A DNA stretch of 64,000 bases, from assembly GCF_014204715.1 (NCBI RefSeq), contig NZ_JACHLY010000001.1, positions 1,178,001-1,242,000 on the forward strand, written 5' to 3'. The notes beneath the pieces are model-generated. The model was not told the origin of the DNA and did no database searches. It saw only the letters and a program-made list of their open reading frames with translations. The position numbers and the translations under genes were made by a program. This document shows positions 26,097 to 35,353 of the stretch, in pieces (position 1 is the stretch's first letter; each line of letters starts with the position of its first letter). This stretch comes from Streptomonospora salina. Its GTDB lineage: Bacteria > Actinomycetota > Actinomycetes > Streptosporangiales > Streptosporangiaceae.

Positions 26097-27199
26097 TCGG
26101 AGAAGCGGAGGATCGCGCCGATGCCTTCCTCGGCCGTCGCGTCGCGCTGGGGAACCAGCACGAGGTCCGCGGAGGTCGCGGCGGCCGCGCGCAGCACGCC
26201 GGGACCGGCCAGATCGTCGACCGGCTCGTCTACGCCCATGTCGCGCAGCTCCTCCTTGTCGAGGGCGATCTGCTCGCCGGAAGGCCCCACCCAGACCCGC
26301 AGGTCGGTCTCGGCCAGTCCGGTCGACCACAGCAGGGTTTCCACCTGGCCGCGCTGGAGCGCCCGCACCACCGGCGCGAAGCCCTCCACCGCCCGGTCGC
26401 GGGTGGTGCGGCCCTGCTCGAACGACGCCTGCACCGCGGCGACCCGGGCCCGGTCGCGCTCCTCCAGGCGGCTGCGCAGCTCCGTCTCCAGCGGTGCGGC
26501 ATCCGATCCGGCCGCCCTCGACCCCGACTCCAGATCCAGCGCCCGCGGCTCCAGCCAATCGGGCAACCGGTCGCGCATCTCGCCGCGCACCTGGATCTCG
26601 CCGGCGATCGCGACGATTTCGGCGCCGCACCTCTCGGCCTCCTGGGCGACCGCTCCGGCCACCCGCCCGGCGTTCTCGGCGACCTGGTTGTCGACGGTCC
26701 GCTGCATCTGCTTATGGTGGTAGCCGCCCTCGCGGACCTTGTGCACGGGCCAGTCGTCGCCCTCCACGAGGTGGGTGACCGTGCGCCCGTCGCCGTAGAC
26801 CGTCCGGACGTCACCGCCCATGCTGTCGACGACGGCGAGCACATAGGGGATCCGCGTGCGCTGGCTGTAGATGTAGATCAGCGGATCGGGGAGCGGCCCG
26901 ACCCGGGCCACGTAGTCCTGCGGCGGTTCGGCCACGACCGTGGCCATCAGCACGCGGCCGTCGGCGGCGAAGACGACGTGGCCGTGGGGGCCGGACACGC
27001 TGCCGGTGCGCCCGACCACGCCGTCCATGGCGCTGAGCGTCGGCTCGTCGACGCCCCGGGCGAGCAGGTCCTCGCGCGCCTTCTGCCACCGGACGTGGAC
27101 TTCGTGGTCGGCGTCTTCGGCGTCGCGGGAGTTGTTGATGTTCAGCGAGGCCACCGGCCCCGTCGTGCCCTCGACAGAGGTGAGAAAGCTGAGATCCAT
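26078..27199 (-). CDS. baeRF-domain protein (Rv2629-like, archaeo-eukaryotic release-factor-1 fold)
   Basis: A 373-residue protein of the bacterial archaeo-eukaryotic release factor (baeRF) family, related to mycobacterial Rv2629. N-terminal domain (MDLSFLTSVEGTTGPVASLNINNSRD, YVLAVVDSMGGDVRTVYGDGR), central segment EGGYHHKQMQRTVDNQVAENA, and an L7Ae-like C-terminal part ending in a segment (ILRFSDPSLDH). The GGYHHKQMQ segment sits where eRF1 has its catalytic GGQ loop but lacks GGQ. Ribosome rescue or dormancy-related roles have been proposed for the family. Upstream is a DUF2267 gene, which often accompanies such stress loci. Confidence 0.8.
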   Translation of the reverse strand: MDLSFLTSVEGTTGPVASLNINNSRDAEDADHEVHVRWQKAREDLLARGVDEPTLSAMDGVVGRTGSVSGPHGHVVFAADGRVLMATVVAEPPQDYVARVGPLPDPLIYIYSQRTRIPYVLAVVDSMGGDVRTVYGDGRTVTHLVEGDDWPVHKVREGGYHHKQMQRTVDNQVAENAGRVAGAVAQEAERCGAEIVAIAGEIQVRGEMRDRLPDWLEPRALDLESGSRAAGSDAAPLETELRSRLEERDRARVAAVQASFEQGRTTRDRAVEGFAPVVRALQRGQVETLLWSTGLAETDLRVWVGPSGEQIALDKEELRDMGVDEPVDDLAGPGVLRAAAATSADLVLVPQRDATAEEGIGAILRFSDPSLDH

Positions 27200-27292
27200 G
27201 GTTTTCGGCTCCGCTCCAGGCGTGGTTGGCAGGATGCGCGGCCGCGTCCGCCCGGCCGGCGGCGGGGGAGATCGCGCTGCGGTCGTCCGGTG

Positions 27293-27700
27293 TCAGCTTC
27301 CGGGCGCACCGCCGAACAGCGCGGCCAATCCCCGAGGGAGCTGAGCGATGGTGTCTTCGGTCTCCTCACGGGGAAGCCGTTCGCGGAGGGTGGTGAGCAC
27401 CGCGCTCACCGACAGTTCGACCTCCGCGGGATCGACCGCCGACACTCCCCCGCTGGCCTTGTCCAGGAACGCGCCCTTGTCGAAGGCGACGGCCTGCCCG
27501 GACGCTTCGCTCTCGGGCTGCAGCGCGGGCGGCGGATTGCGCGCGAGATCGTTGAACTGCCCCCCGCTGAGGCTGCGCTGCAGCGCGGCCAGCGTCGCCT
27601 CGGTCAGGCGCAGTGCCTCGCCGCGCGAGGCGATCCCGGCGTGCTGCTGCACGCGGGCGAGGAACGCGTCACCGGCGTCGCCGGTCTCCGGCTGTACCAC
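27293..27700 (-). CDS. DUF2267 protein
   Basis: A 135-residue cytoplasmic protein with the helical DUF2267 pattern in two halves: GDAFLARVQQHAGIASRGEALRLTEATLAALQRSL and AVDPAEVELSVSAVLTTLRERLPREETEDTIAQLPRGLAALF. GTG 27700 is chosen for the GGAGG 6 nt upstream; a start at 27742 would be 14 residues longer without a ribosome site. Lies 93 bp upstream of the baeRF gene on the same strand, probably one transcript. Function of the domain is unknown. Confidence 0.85.
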   Translation of the reverse strand: MVQPETGDAGDAFLARVQQHAGIASRGEALRLTEATLAALQRSLSGGQFNDLARNPPPALQPESEASGQAVAFDKGAFLDKASGGVSAVDPAEVELSVSAVLTTLRERLPREETEDTIAQLPRGLAALFGGAPGS

Positions 27701-27904
27701 GAGGTGCCTCCGTGTGACGTCGAAAGGGCTGTGCGGCCCCACTAGTCACATACGGACACCGGTAAACGTCCGCCCCCGCCCCGATGCAGAGACCTGAGCA
27801 GGCGCGTCGACGCCGCCGGCCGCCGTCCGGTCCCCGTCGCGAGCGTGCGGGGCCCCGGAGGGGCCGCCGCCCTGCGACGGGCCCGCCCGCGGCGGCGCGT
27901 GCGG

Positions 27905-28978
27905 CTACACCGGCAGGACGCAGGCCGGATCGCCGACGGCCAAGCGGTGGCCGGTGTCCTCCGGGACGCCCCGGTCGTCCAGGCGCAGCGACGACAACTC
28001 GGCCGACTTCTGGTTGGCGACGACGATGTGGCCGTCGGTCAGGGCGAAGTGGCGCGGCCAGGCGCCCCCGCACGGGGTCTCGGCGATACGGCGCAGTCCG
28101 GTTCCCCCGCCGGTGATCTCGAAGGTGGCGATGGTGTCGGCGCCGCGGTTGGAGACGTAGAGGCGCTCACCGTCCGGCGACAGCGCGATCTCGCCGGGGT
28201 GGTTGGGGCCCTCGTGGCCGCTGGCGGCCGCGTCGGCGACGGGAGCGGCCCGGGCCCGTTCGGCGTCCCAGGACAGCACGTGCACGCGCGAATCCAGCTC
28301 ACCGGCGACGTAGACGCGGCCGTCGGGGTGCAGCGCCATGTGGCGCGGCCCGGTTCCCGGGGGGAGGTGGGCGGCGACCGCCAGCGGACCCACCGGGCCG
28401 ACCGGGCGGACCGCGGCGGGGTCGAAGGTGTGGCAGCGCAGCTCGTCGGTGCCGAGGTCGGCGACGAGGATGTGGCGCCCGCCGGGGGCGATCGCCGCGG
28501 AGTGGGCGTGGGGGCCCTCCTGGCGCTCGGGGTCGGGCCCCGCGCCGGTGTGCGCCAGCACCACGTCGGGTTCCCGGACGGCGCCCGTATCCGCCGCCAG
28601 AGGGTGGACGCTGACCCTGCCGTCGGCGTAGTTCGCGGTGACCACACGGTCGCCGCCCGGGTGGGCGAGCACGTGGCAGGGGGAAGCCCCGCCGGTGGGC
28701 ACGCCGCCCAGCGCGGTCAGCACGGGAGCGCCGCCGTCATCGGTTTCGACGGCGAAGGCCTCGACCGTACCCCGCCCGACCTCGTTGACCGCGTACAGCA
28801 CCCCGCCGCGCGGGTGCGCCGCCAGGAAGGACGGCCCGGCGGTGCGCGCCGCCGCCGCGCCGCCGTGCAGCCGCCCGGTCGCGGGATCCAGCCATGCGCG
28901 GTGGATGCCCTCCCCGGTGGCTTCGGGGTCGGAACCGGGGGTGTAGGTCCCGATCCACAGCAGGCGGGGTGCGCTCAT
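27905..28978 (-). CDS. Lactonase-family beta-propeller protein (Pgl/YbhE-like)
   Basis: A 357-residue seven-bladed propeller of the 6-phosphogluconolactonase (YbhE/Pgl) family. Repeating blade motifs are visible, such as LWIGTYTPGSDPEATGEGI (N-terminus), GPSFLAAHPRGGVLYAVNE, GTGPRHMALHPDGRVYVAGEL and PGEIALSPDGERLYVSNRG. AAAGGG precedes the ATG at 28978. Members hydrolyse 6-phosphogluconolactone or other sugar lactones; no pentose-phosphate gene is adjacent, so the substrate is not certain. Confidence 0.9.
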   Translation of the reverse strand: MSAPRLLWIGTYTPGSDPEATGEGIHRAWLDPATGRLHGGAAAARTAGPSFLAAHPRGGVLYAVNEVGRGTVEAFAVETDDGGAPVLTALGGVPTGGASPCHVLAHPGGDRVVTANYADGRVSVHPLAADTGAVREPDVVLAHTGAGPDPERQEGPHAHSAAIAPGGRHILVADLGTDELRCHTFDPAAVRPVGPVGPLAVAAHLPPGTGPRHMALHPDGRVYVAGELDSRVHVLSWDAERARAAPVADAAASGHEGPNHPGEIALSPDGERLYVSNRGADTIATFEITGGGTGLRRIAETPCGGAWPRHFALTDGHIVVANQKSAELSSLRLDDRGVPEDTGHRLAVGDPACVLPV

Positions 28979-29090
28979 CAGTGCCCTTTCGTCGGTTTCG
29001 GGTGCCGGTGCGGGTGCGGGTCCCGGCGCGGTGGACGTCGGCGCAGCGGGCCGCAGAACCCGGCCGCCGCCGCGCCGGCCGCCTGCGGCG

Positions 29091-32000
29091 TCAGCCCTTG
29101 GCCGCCTCGATCGCCTTCAGGATGCGCTTCTCCGAGACGGGGTAGGCCGTACCGATCTCCTGGGCGAAGAGGCTGACGCGGAACTCCTCCAGCATCCAGC
29201 CGATCTCGCGCACGTCGGCGTCCTGCGCGCGTACCGGCCCGAGTTCACCCAGGAGCTTGTCGCGGGCTCGGCGCATCTGCTCGACCTTGGACATGTCGAC
29301 CTGGTCGCGGCGGGCGTTGTCGGCCAGCTTCGTCAGCCGGTGCTCCGCGGCCTTCAGGTAGCGGTGCAGATCGGGCAGCCGCGCCAGCCCGGCGTCGGTG
29401 ACGAACCCCGGATGCACCAGGCCGGCGATCTGGCCCTGCACGTCGTTCAGCGACGGCAGCACCGCCAGGCTGGTGCTGCCCTTGAGCTTGCGGCCCAGCG
29501 CGTGGGCGGTCTGCAGGATGCGGGCCGCACCGGTGACCGCCTCCTCCATGGTGTCGGCGAGTTCGGCGCGCACGTGCTCGCGCAGCCGCTCGAACGCCGC
29601 CGGGTCCCACTGGTCGCCGCCGGAGGCGGTGACCGCGTCCAGCCCGCCGCGGGCGGCGATCAGCGCGTCGGCCGCGCAGTCCTGGCAGTCGGAGAACAGC
29701 GCCTGCACACTGCCGTGCGGGTTGTTGCTCAGCGCCAGCTTGGTGCCGTTGTCCAGGCCGCGCTGGATGACCGCGGCCGGCGAGGGCACCTGGAGCAGCA
29801 GCATCCGCCGCACGCCGCGCCACATGGCGTGGCGCTGCTCGGCCTCGGTGTCGAAGAGGCGCACCGCGGCGCTGTCGCCGTCGTCGACCAGCGCCGGGTA
29901 GCCCTTCACCGTCGGACCGGCCGACTTGCGCTCGAAGATCCGCGGGATCGGACCGAAGTCCCACTCCTGCACACCGGAGCGCTCGATGCCGCGGGCCTCG
30001 GCGGAGATGGCCTTCTGCAGCCGCGGTTTGAGCCGGGACCGCAGCGCCGCCAGGTCCTTCTCCTCCGCCAGCGTGTTGTGCCGGTCGTCGACGGCGCGGA
30101 AGGTGATGCGCAGGTGGTCGGGCACCCGCTGCCGGTCGAAGTCGCCGGGGGCGATGCGCTCGCCGCTCATCGCGGCCAGCGTGCGGGCCAGCTCCGCGGT
30201 CAGCGGCTCGGCGTAAGGGGTCATCCGGCCCAGCACCGTGCGGGCGGTGTCGGGAACCGGCACGAAGTTGCGCCGCAGCGGTTTGGGCAGCGACCGGATC
30301 AGCGCGGTGACCAGTTCCTCGCGCAGGCCCGGGATCTGCCAGTCGAAGCCGTCCTCCGACACCTGGTTGAGCACGGTCAGCGGAACGATCGCGGTGACGC
30401 CGTCGGCGTCGGTCCCGGGTTCGAACTGGTAACTCAGCGCGAAGGCGAGCTCGCCCTGGCGCCACTGGTCGGGGTAGTCCTGCTCACTGACGCCGGCCGT
30501 GCCCTCGTTGATGAGCATCGACTTCTCGAAGTTCAGCAGGTCGGGCTGCTTGCGCCGCACCCGCTTCCACCAGGTGTCGAAGTGGGCGGCCGAGACGGCT
30601 TCGGCCCCGACCCGCTCGTCGTAGAAGGCGAACAGGGTCTCGTCGTCGACCAGGATGTCGCGCCGGCGCGCGCGGTGCTCCAGGTCCTCGACCTCCTCCA
30701 GCAGCCGCCGGTTCTCGTGGAAGAAGCGGTGCCCGGTGTTCCAGTCGCCCTCGACCAGCGCGTGGCGGATGAACAGCTCGCGGGAAGTCTCGGGGTCGAC
30801 GGATCCGTAGGCGACCTTGCGCTGGGCGACCAGGGGAACCCCGTAGAGGGTGACGCGCTCGTAGGCCATCACCCCGCCCTGGTTCTTCTCCCAGTGGGGT
30901 TCACTGTAGAAGCGTTTGACCAGGTGGGAACCGAGCTTCTCGGCCCACTCGGGTTCGATGCGCGCGACCATGCGACCCCACAGCCGCGACGTCTCGACCA
31001 GCTCGGCCGCCATGACGTAGCGGGGCTGCTTCTTGAACAGCGACGAGCCCGGGAAGATCCCGAATCGGGCGCCGCGCCCGCCCAGGTACTCGTTCTTCTC
31101 GGGATCCTTGAGGCCGACGTGCGACAGCAGCCCCGCCAGCAGCGACATGTGGATCTCGCGCGGCTTGGGCTCGGCGGAGTTGAGCGTGGCGCCGTCGGCC
31201 TTGGCGACCTGCTTGAGCTGGCTGTAGATGTCCTGCCACTCGCGGACCCGCAGGTAGTTGAGGTACTCGTTGCGGCACATGCGGCGGAACCGGTTGCCCG
31301 ACAGCGCGTTCTGCTGCTCCTGCAGGTAGTTCCACAGGTTCACGAACGCCATGAAGTCCGACTCTTTGTCGGCGAAGCGGGCGTGCTGCTCGTCGGCGGC
31401 CTGCTGCTGGTCGGCAGGGCGCTCGCGCGGGTCCTGGATCGACAGGGCGGCCGCGATGATCATGACTTCGCGCAGGCAGCCGTTGTCCTCGGCCTCCAGC
31501 ACCATCCGGCCCATGCGCGGGTCCACGGGGAGCTGGGCGAGCCGGCGGCCGACGGCGGTGAGGCTCTGGCCGGCGTCGGGTTCGCCGGGGGCCAGCGCCC
31601 CCAGTTCCTGCAGCAGCTGCACGCCGTCCTTGATCTGGCGCCGGTCGGGGCCCTCCACGAACGGGAAGGCGGCGACGTCGCCCAGCCCCAGCGAGGCCAT
31701 CTGCAGGATCACCGAGGCGAGGTTGGTGCGCAGGATCTCGGGGTCGGTGAACTCCGGCCGGGAGAGGAAGTCCTCTTCGGAGTACAGGCGGATGCACACG
31801 CCCTCGGCGACGCGGCCGCAGCGGCCTTTGCGCTGGTTGGCCGACGCCTGGGAGACCCGCTCGATCGGCAGCCGCTGCACCTTGGTGCGGTGGCTGTAGC
31901 GGGAGATGCGGGCGGTGCCCGGGTCGATGACGTAGCGGATCCCCGGCACCGTCAGCGACGTTTCGGCGACGTTGGTGGCCAGCACGATGCGCCGCCCGCG

Positions 32001-33050
32001 GTGCGGCGCGAACACGCGCTGCTGCTCGGCTGCCGACAATCGCGCGAACAGCGGCACGACCTCGGTCTCGGGCAGCTTCTGCTTGTGCAGCGCGTCGGCG
32101 GTGTCGCGGATCTCGCGCTCGCCGCTGAGGAACACCAGGATGTCCCCGGGCGCCTCGGTGCGCAGCTCGTCCACGGCCGCGCAGATCGCCTGGGTCTGGT
32201 CCTCCTGCTCGCCCTCCTCGTCCTCGTCGGCGGGGCGGTAGCGGACTTCGACGGGGTAGGTGCGCCCGGACACCTCGACGATCGGGGCGTCGCCGAAGTG
32301 GCGGGAGAAGCGCTCGGGGTCGATGGTGGCCGAGGTGATGATGACCTTGAGGTCGGGCCGGCGCGGCAGCAGCTGCTTGATGTAGCCCAGGAGGAAGTCG
32401 ATGTTGAGGCTGCGCTCGTGGGCCTCGTCGATGATGAGCGTGTCGTAGCGGCGCAGCATCCGGTCCTGCTGGATCTCGGCCAGCAGGATGCCGTCGGTCA
32501 TCACCTTCGCGAGCGTGTCGTCGCCGGAGCGGTCGGTGAACCGGACCTTGTAGCCCACGGCCTCGCCCAGCGGGGTGTCCAGTTCCTCGGCGATGCGCTC
32601 GGACACGGTGCGCGCCGCCAACCGGCGCGGCTGGGTGTGGCCGATCGCGCCGTACACGCCGCGCCCCAGCTCCATGCAGATCTTGGGCAGCTGGGTGGTC
32701 TTGCCCGAACCGGTCTCCCCCGCCACGATGACGACCTGGTTGTCGCGCACGGCCGCGGCGATGTCGTCCTTGCGGGCGCTGACCGGCAGCGCTTCGGGGT
32801 AGTCGATGTCGGGTACGGCCGAGGCGCGGCGTTCGACGCGGGCATGGGCGGCGTCGATCTCCGCGGAGATCTCGGCGGCGATCCCGGCGCGCTTGTTCTC
32901 GGTGCGGACCTTCTGGAGCCCGTCGATACGGCGGCGCAGCCGGTGCCGGTCGGCCAGCATCAGCGGGGACAGGCGCCGACGGAGCTCACGGATGTCGGAG
33001 TGTTCGGAGCCGGAACGAGAGCCGGAGGGGGCCGCAGACGACGTTTTCAT
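29091..33050 (-). CDS. hrpA: ATP-dependent RNA helicase HrpA
   Basis: A 1,319-residue DEAH-box helicase, full length for HrpA; in enteric bacteria HrpA has been linked to mRNA processing and release of collided ribosomes. Motif I GETGSGKTT (about 111-119), motif II DEAH (about 208-211), motif III SAT, helicase C-terminal motifs (RIVLATNVAETSLTVPGI, QRKGRCGR), HA2 and OB-fold domains, and the C-terminal DUF3418 domain typical of bacterial HrpA. ATG 33050 (MKTSSAAPSG) preferred; a TTG at 33080 would add ten residues. Monocistronic, low regulatory information. Confidence 0.95.
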   Translation of the reverse strand: MKTSSAAPSGSRSGSEHSDIRELRRRLSPLMLADRHRLRRRIDGLQKVRTENKRAGIAAEISAEIDAAHARVERRASAVPDIDYPEALPVSARKDDIAAAVRDNQVVIVAGETGSGKTTQLPKICMELGRGVYGAIGHTQPRRLAARTVSERIAEELDTPLGEAVGYKVRFTDRSGDDTLAKVMTDGILLAEIQQDRMLRRYDTLIIDEAHERSLNIDFLLGYIKQLLPRRPDLKVIITSATIDPERFSRHFGDAPIVEVSGRTYPVEVRYRPADEDEEGEQEDQTQAICAAVDELRTEAPGDILVFLSGEREIRDTADALHKQKLPETEVVPLFARLSAAEQQRVFAPHRGRRIVLATNVAETSLTVPGIRYVIDPGTARISRYSHRTKVQRLPIERVSQASANQRKGRCGRVAEGVCIRLYSEEDFLSRPEFTDPEILRTNLASVILQMASLGLGDVAAFPFVEGPDRRQIKDGVQLLQELGALAPGEPDAGQSLTAVGRRLAQLPVDPRMGRMVLEAEDNGCLREVMIIAAALSIQDPRERPADQQQAADEQHARFADKESDFMAFVNLWNYLQEQQNALSGNRFRRMCRNEYLNYLRVREWQDIYSQLKQVAKADGATLNSAEPKPREIHMSLLAGLLSHVGLKDPEKNEYLGGRGARFGIFPGSSLFKKQPRYVMAAELVETSRLWGRMVARIEPEWAEKLGSHLVKRFYSEPHWEKNQGGVMAYERVTLYGVPLVAQRKVAYGSVDPETSRELFIRHALVEGDWNTGHRFFHENRRLLEEVEDLEHRARRRDILVDDETLFAFYDERVGAEAVSAAHFDTWWKRVRRKQPDLLNFEKSMLINEGTAGVSEQDYPDQWRQGELAFALSYQFEPGTDADGVTAIVPLTVLNQVSEDGFDWQIPGLREELVTALIRSLPKPLRRNFVPVPDTARTVLGRMTPYAEPLTAELARTLAAMSGERIAPGDFDRQRVPDHLRITFRAVDDRHNTLAEEKDLAALRSRLKPRLQKAISAEARGIERSGVQEWDFGPIPRIFERKSAGPTVKGYPALVDDGDSAAVRLFDTEAEQRHAMWRGVRRMLLLQVPSPAAVIQRGLDNGTKLALSNNPHGSVQALFSDCQDCAADALIAARGGLDAVTASGGDQWDPAAFERLREHVRAELADTMEEAVTGAARILQTAHALGRKLKGSTSLAVLPSLNDVQGQIAGLVHPGFVTDAGLARLPDLHRYLKAAEHRLTKLADNARRDQVDMSKVEQMRRARDKLLGELGPVRAQDADVREIGWMLEEFRVSLFAQEIGTAYPVSEKRILKAIEAAKG

Positions 33051-33179
33051 ACCGCCGTCCAGGATAAGCGGAGGCGCCAAGAGGTTTTCCCGCAGGATCC
33101 CGCCGGCGCCGGGACGGCCGCCGGTGCGGGCGCCTCAGATGCCCGGGGACGGCCCCCGGCCGCGCGGGTGCCGCGCGGG

Positions 33180-33587
33180 TCAGTCCGGGAACTTGGGCTG
33201 GCTGCGGGCGTCGCGGGCGGCCTCGGTGACGGCGGCGAGAGCGGCTCCGGTGGAGGCGGTGACGGCCGCCGCCACGGCGCCCTCGACGAACGGCGCGTCC
33301 ACCAGCACGAGGTCGTCGCGGGACTCGTCCTCCAGCACCGTCCGGGCGGTGAGCACCGCGCTGCCGATGTCGGCCAGCACGACCACGCCGGCGCCGGAGT
33401 CGGCCTCGGCGATCGCCGCACCGATCCGCTCATAGGAGGTGCCGATCCCGCCGTCGTCGGTCCCTCCGGCGCTGAAGACGCGCCCGCCCGCCGAGCCGAG
33501 CTGGGCGATCAGTTCGTGCAGCCCTTCGGCGAGTTTCCCGCTGTGCGACACGAGCACGATTCCGACAGTGGCGCCATCGTTTCCCAT
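33180..33587 (-). CDS. dhaM: PTS-dependent dihydroxyacetone kinase phosphotransferase subunit DhaM
   Basis: A 135-residue EIIA-Man-like protein carrying phosphate from the PTS to DhaL. The phospho-His lies in VGIVLVSHSGKLAEGL. It has only the EIIA domain; the HPr and EI-like domains fused in enterobacterial DhaM are absent, so it must take phosphate from the general HPr. Divergent from dhaK with 73 bp between the starts, the shared promoter region. Confidence 0.92.
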   Translation of the reverse strand: MGNDGATVGIVLVSHSGKLAEGLHELIAQLGSAGGRVFSAGGTDDGGIGTSYERIGAAIAEADSGAGVVVLADIGSAVLTARTVLEDESRDDLVLVDAPFVEGAVAAAVTASTGAALAAVTEAARDARSQPKFPD

Positions 33588-33660
33588 GGGGACCTAGGCT
33601 ACTGCCGGGAAGCGTCCCAGGGCGCACATCACCGCCGAGGCCACCGCGGGAGCGAGCCGT

Positions 33661-34659
33661 ATGAAGAAGTTCCTCAACACCGCCGACACCTACCTCACCG
33701 ACGCGCTGGCCGGTTTCGCGGCCGCCCACCCCGAACTGTCGGTCAACCTGGAATCCGGGGTGGTCACGCGCGCCCGCGGCGCCGTCGCCGGCAAGGTCGG
33801 TCTGGTCTCGGGCGGCGGATCGGGCCATGAACCGCTGCACACCGGGTTCGTCGGCGAAGGCATGCTCGACGCCGCCTGCCCCGGCGAGATCTTCACCTCG
33901 CCCGTGCCCGACCAGGCCACCGAGGCGGTGCGCGCTGCCGACAGCGGCGAGGGGACGGTGCTGGTGGTGAAGAACTACACCGGCGACGTGATGAACTTCG
34001 AGATGGCCGCCGAAACCCTCGGCGACGAGGGCTTGCAGGTCGAGACGGTGCTGGTCGACGACGACGTCGCGGTGGAGGACTCGACCTTCACGGCGGGACG
34101 GCGCGGCACCGGCGCCACGCTGCTGGTCGAGAAGATCGCCGGCGGGTCGGCCGCGCGCGGCGACGCGCTGGCGGAGGTCGCCGAGGCGGGCCGGCGGGTC
34201 AACGCGGCGTCGCGTTCGTTCGCGGTGGCGCTGACCGCCTGCACGACGCCTTCGGCCGGGCGCCCCGGATTCGACCTGCCCGAGGACGAGATCGAGGTGG
34301 GCGTGGGCATCCACGGCGAGCCGGGCCGGCGCCGGGAGAAGCTGCGTTCGGCGGGCGAGATCGTCTCCGACATGGTCGACGCGGTGCTCGACGACCGCCC
34401 GCTGGAGAGCGGCTCGGAGGCGATCGTGGTGGTCAACGGGCTGGGCGGCACTCCGCTCAGCGAGCTGTACCTGGTCTACGGCGAGGTCGCGGCTCTGCTG
34501 GAGGAGCGCGGGATCACCATCGTCCGCAACGCCGTCGGCGACTACGTCACCAGCCTGGACATGGCCGGCTGCTCCATCACGATCTGCGAGGCCCAGGAGG
34601 ACTTCCTCCCGCTGTGGGACGCGCCGGTGAACACTCCGGGGCTGCGGTGGGGGGTCTGA
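33661..34659 (+). CDS. dhaK: Dihydroxyacetone kinase subunit DhaK
   Basis: A 332-residue subunit that binds dihydroxyacetone covalently and passes phosphate from DhaL-ADP to it, giving DHAP. Segments: VGLVSGGGSGHEPLHTGFVG, NYTGDVMNFEMAAE, and the substrate-binding His218 in VGIHGEPG, the same number as in E. coli DhaK. Followed immediately by a strong terminator (34694-34727), so dhaL is not co-transcribed from this promoter, unlike the usual dhaKL arrangement. Confidence 0.95.
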   Translation: MKKFLNTADTYLTDALAGFAAAHPELSVNLESGVVTRARGAVAGKVGLVSGGGSGHEPLHTGFVGEGMLDAACPGEIFTSPVPDQATEAVRAADSGEGTVLVVKNYTGDVMNFEMAAETLGDEGLQVETVLVDDDVAVEDSTFTAGRRGTGATLLVEKIAGGSAARGDALAEVAEAGRRVNAASRSFAVALTACTTPSAGRPGFDLPEDEIEVGVGIHGEPGRRREKLRSAGEIVSDMVDAVLDDRPLESGSEAIVVVNGLGGTPLSELYLVYGEVAALLEERGITIVRNAVGDYVTSLDMAGCSITICEAQEDFLPLWDAPVNTPGLRWGV

Positions 34660-34693
34660 CCCGGCCCGCGGAGAGCGGCGCAGCGGGCGAACC

Positions 34694-34727
34694 GCTCCGG
34701 GCGGCGGAGGTGAGCGCCGCCCGGAGC
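34694..34727. terminator. Terminator directly after dhaK
   Basis: Perfect 13-bp stem GCTCCGGGCGGCG / CGCCGCCCGGAGC, 35 bp past the dhaK stop. Confidence 0.8.
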
Positions 34728-34789
34728 GCGTTTCGTCGACGAGGTCCGACCTCGTCACCGCTACGCGGCCGGGTCACATCCGAATACGG

Positions 34790-35266
34790 TCAACTACAGT
34801 ACTTCCATTCCAGCAATTCAGCGTAACCGACCTCGCCGGTACGCGGATTCCGCACGTATCCGCTATATTGGACGCAATTCCCACGCGCCCACTCCGAAGC
34901 CGCGGAGTAGTGGCTGTATCGACCGGGGGCCTGCGCTCCGGACCCGTTTTCAACGAAAAGCTGCGCATTGGTGAACGAAACGGCGCCGTGCGCCTCCCCG
35001 AGCTTCCTCGTGACGACACAATTATGCCCGCTTTTCGTTCCGGAGTCGTTCCAGAGCAGGTAGACCCGGCCGATGAGGTCGCCCGATTCCGTGATGTCTT
35101 TGTCTTCAAGTACCTCGTAGTCCCCGTCCCAACCGCAGCCCACGCCGGATGTGACGGCGGAATGCAGGGTATGCGCGGCCGCGGGAGGGGCCGTCAGGCC
35201 CAAGCCGAGGGCGACGACGGAGAGCGCGACCAGGATACGGCGCACGCGTTTACGGAGAACAGACAC
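34790..35266 (-). CDS. Secreted SapA-like protein, copy 1
   Basis: A 158-residue exported protein. GTG 35266 behind GGAAGGA; basic start (VSVLRKRVRRIL), hydrophobic core and an AAA cleavage region give a Sec signal peptide of about 30 residues. The mature part has four cysteines (GVGCGWDG, GHNCVV, RGNCVQY, KYCS), enough for two disulfides. GRVYLLWNDSGTKSGHNCVVTRK followed by YSHYSAASEWARGNCVQY resembles the layout of spore-associated protein A of streptomycetes by my recollection. It is a tandem paralogue of the next gene and sits between dhaK and dhaL on the opposite strand. Confidence 0.8.
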   Translation of the reverse strand: MSVLRKRVRRILVALSVVALGLGLTAPPAAAHTLHSAVTSGVGCGWDGDYEVLEDKDITESGDLIGRVYLLWNDSGTKSGHNCVVTRKLGEAHGAVSFTNAQLFVENGSGAQAPGRYSHYSAASEWARGNCVQYSGYVRNPRTGEVGYAELLEWKYCS

Positions 35267-35353
35267 GACGCGTTCCTTCCGGTGCCACCCGGTTCCGAGA
35301 GCCCGCAGAGAGCCGCGACCCGTGCCCGAGAACACCGGAACCGGCCTTGGCGG

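Noticed and set aside
29031-33830. 1,599-codon plus-strand frame opposite hrpA
   Set aside because: Antisense artefact of GC-rich codons; it crosses hrpA, dhaM and intergenic DNA and shows no conserved motif.
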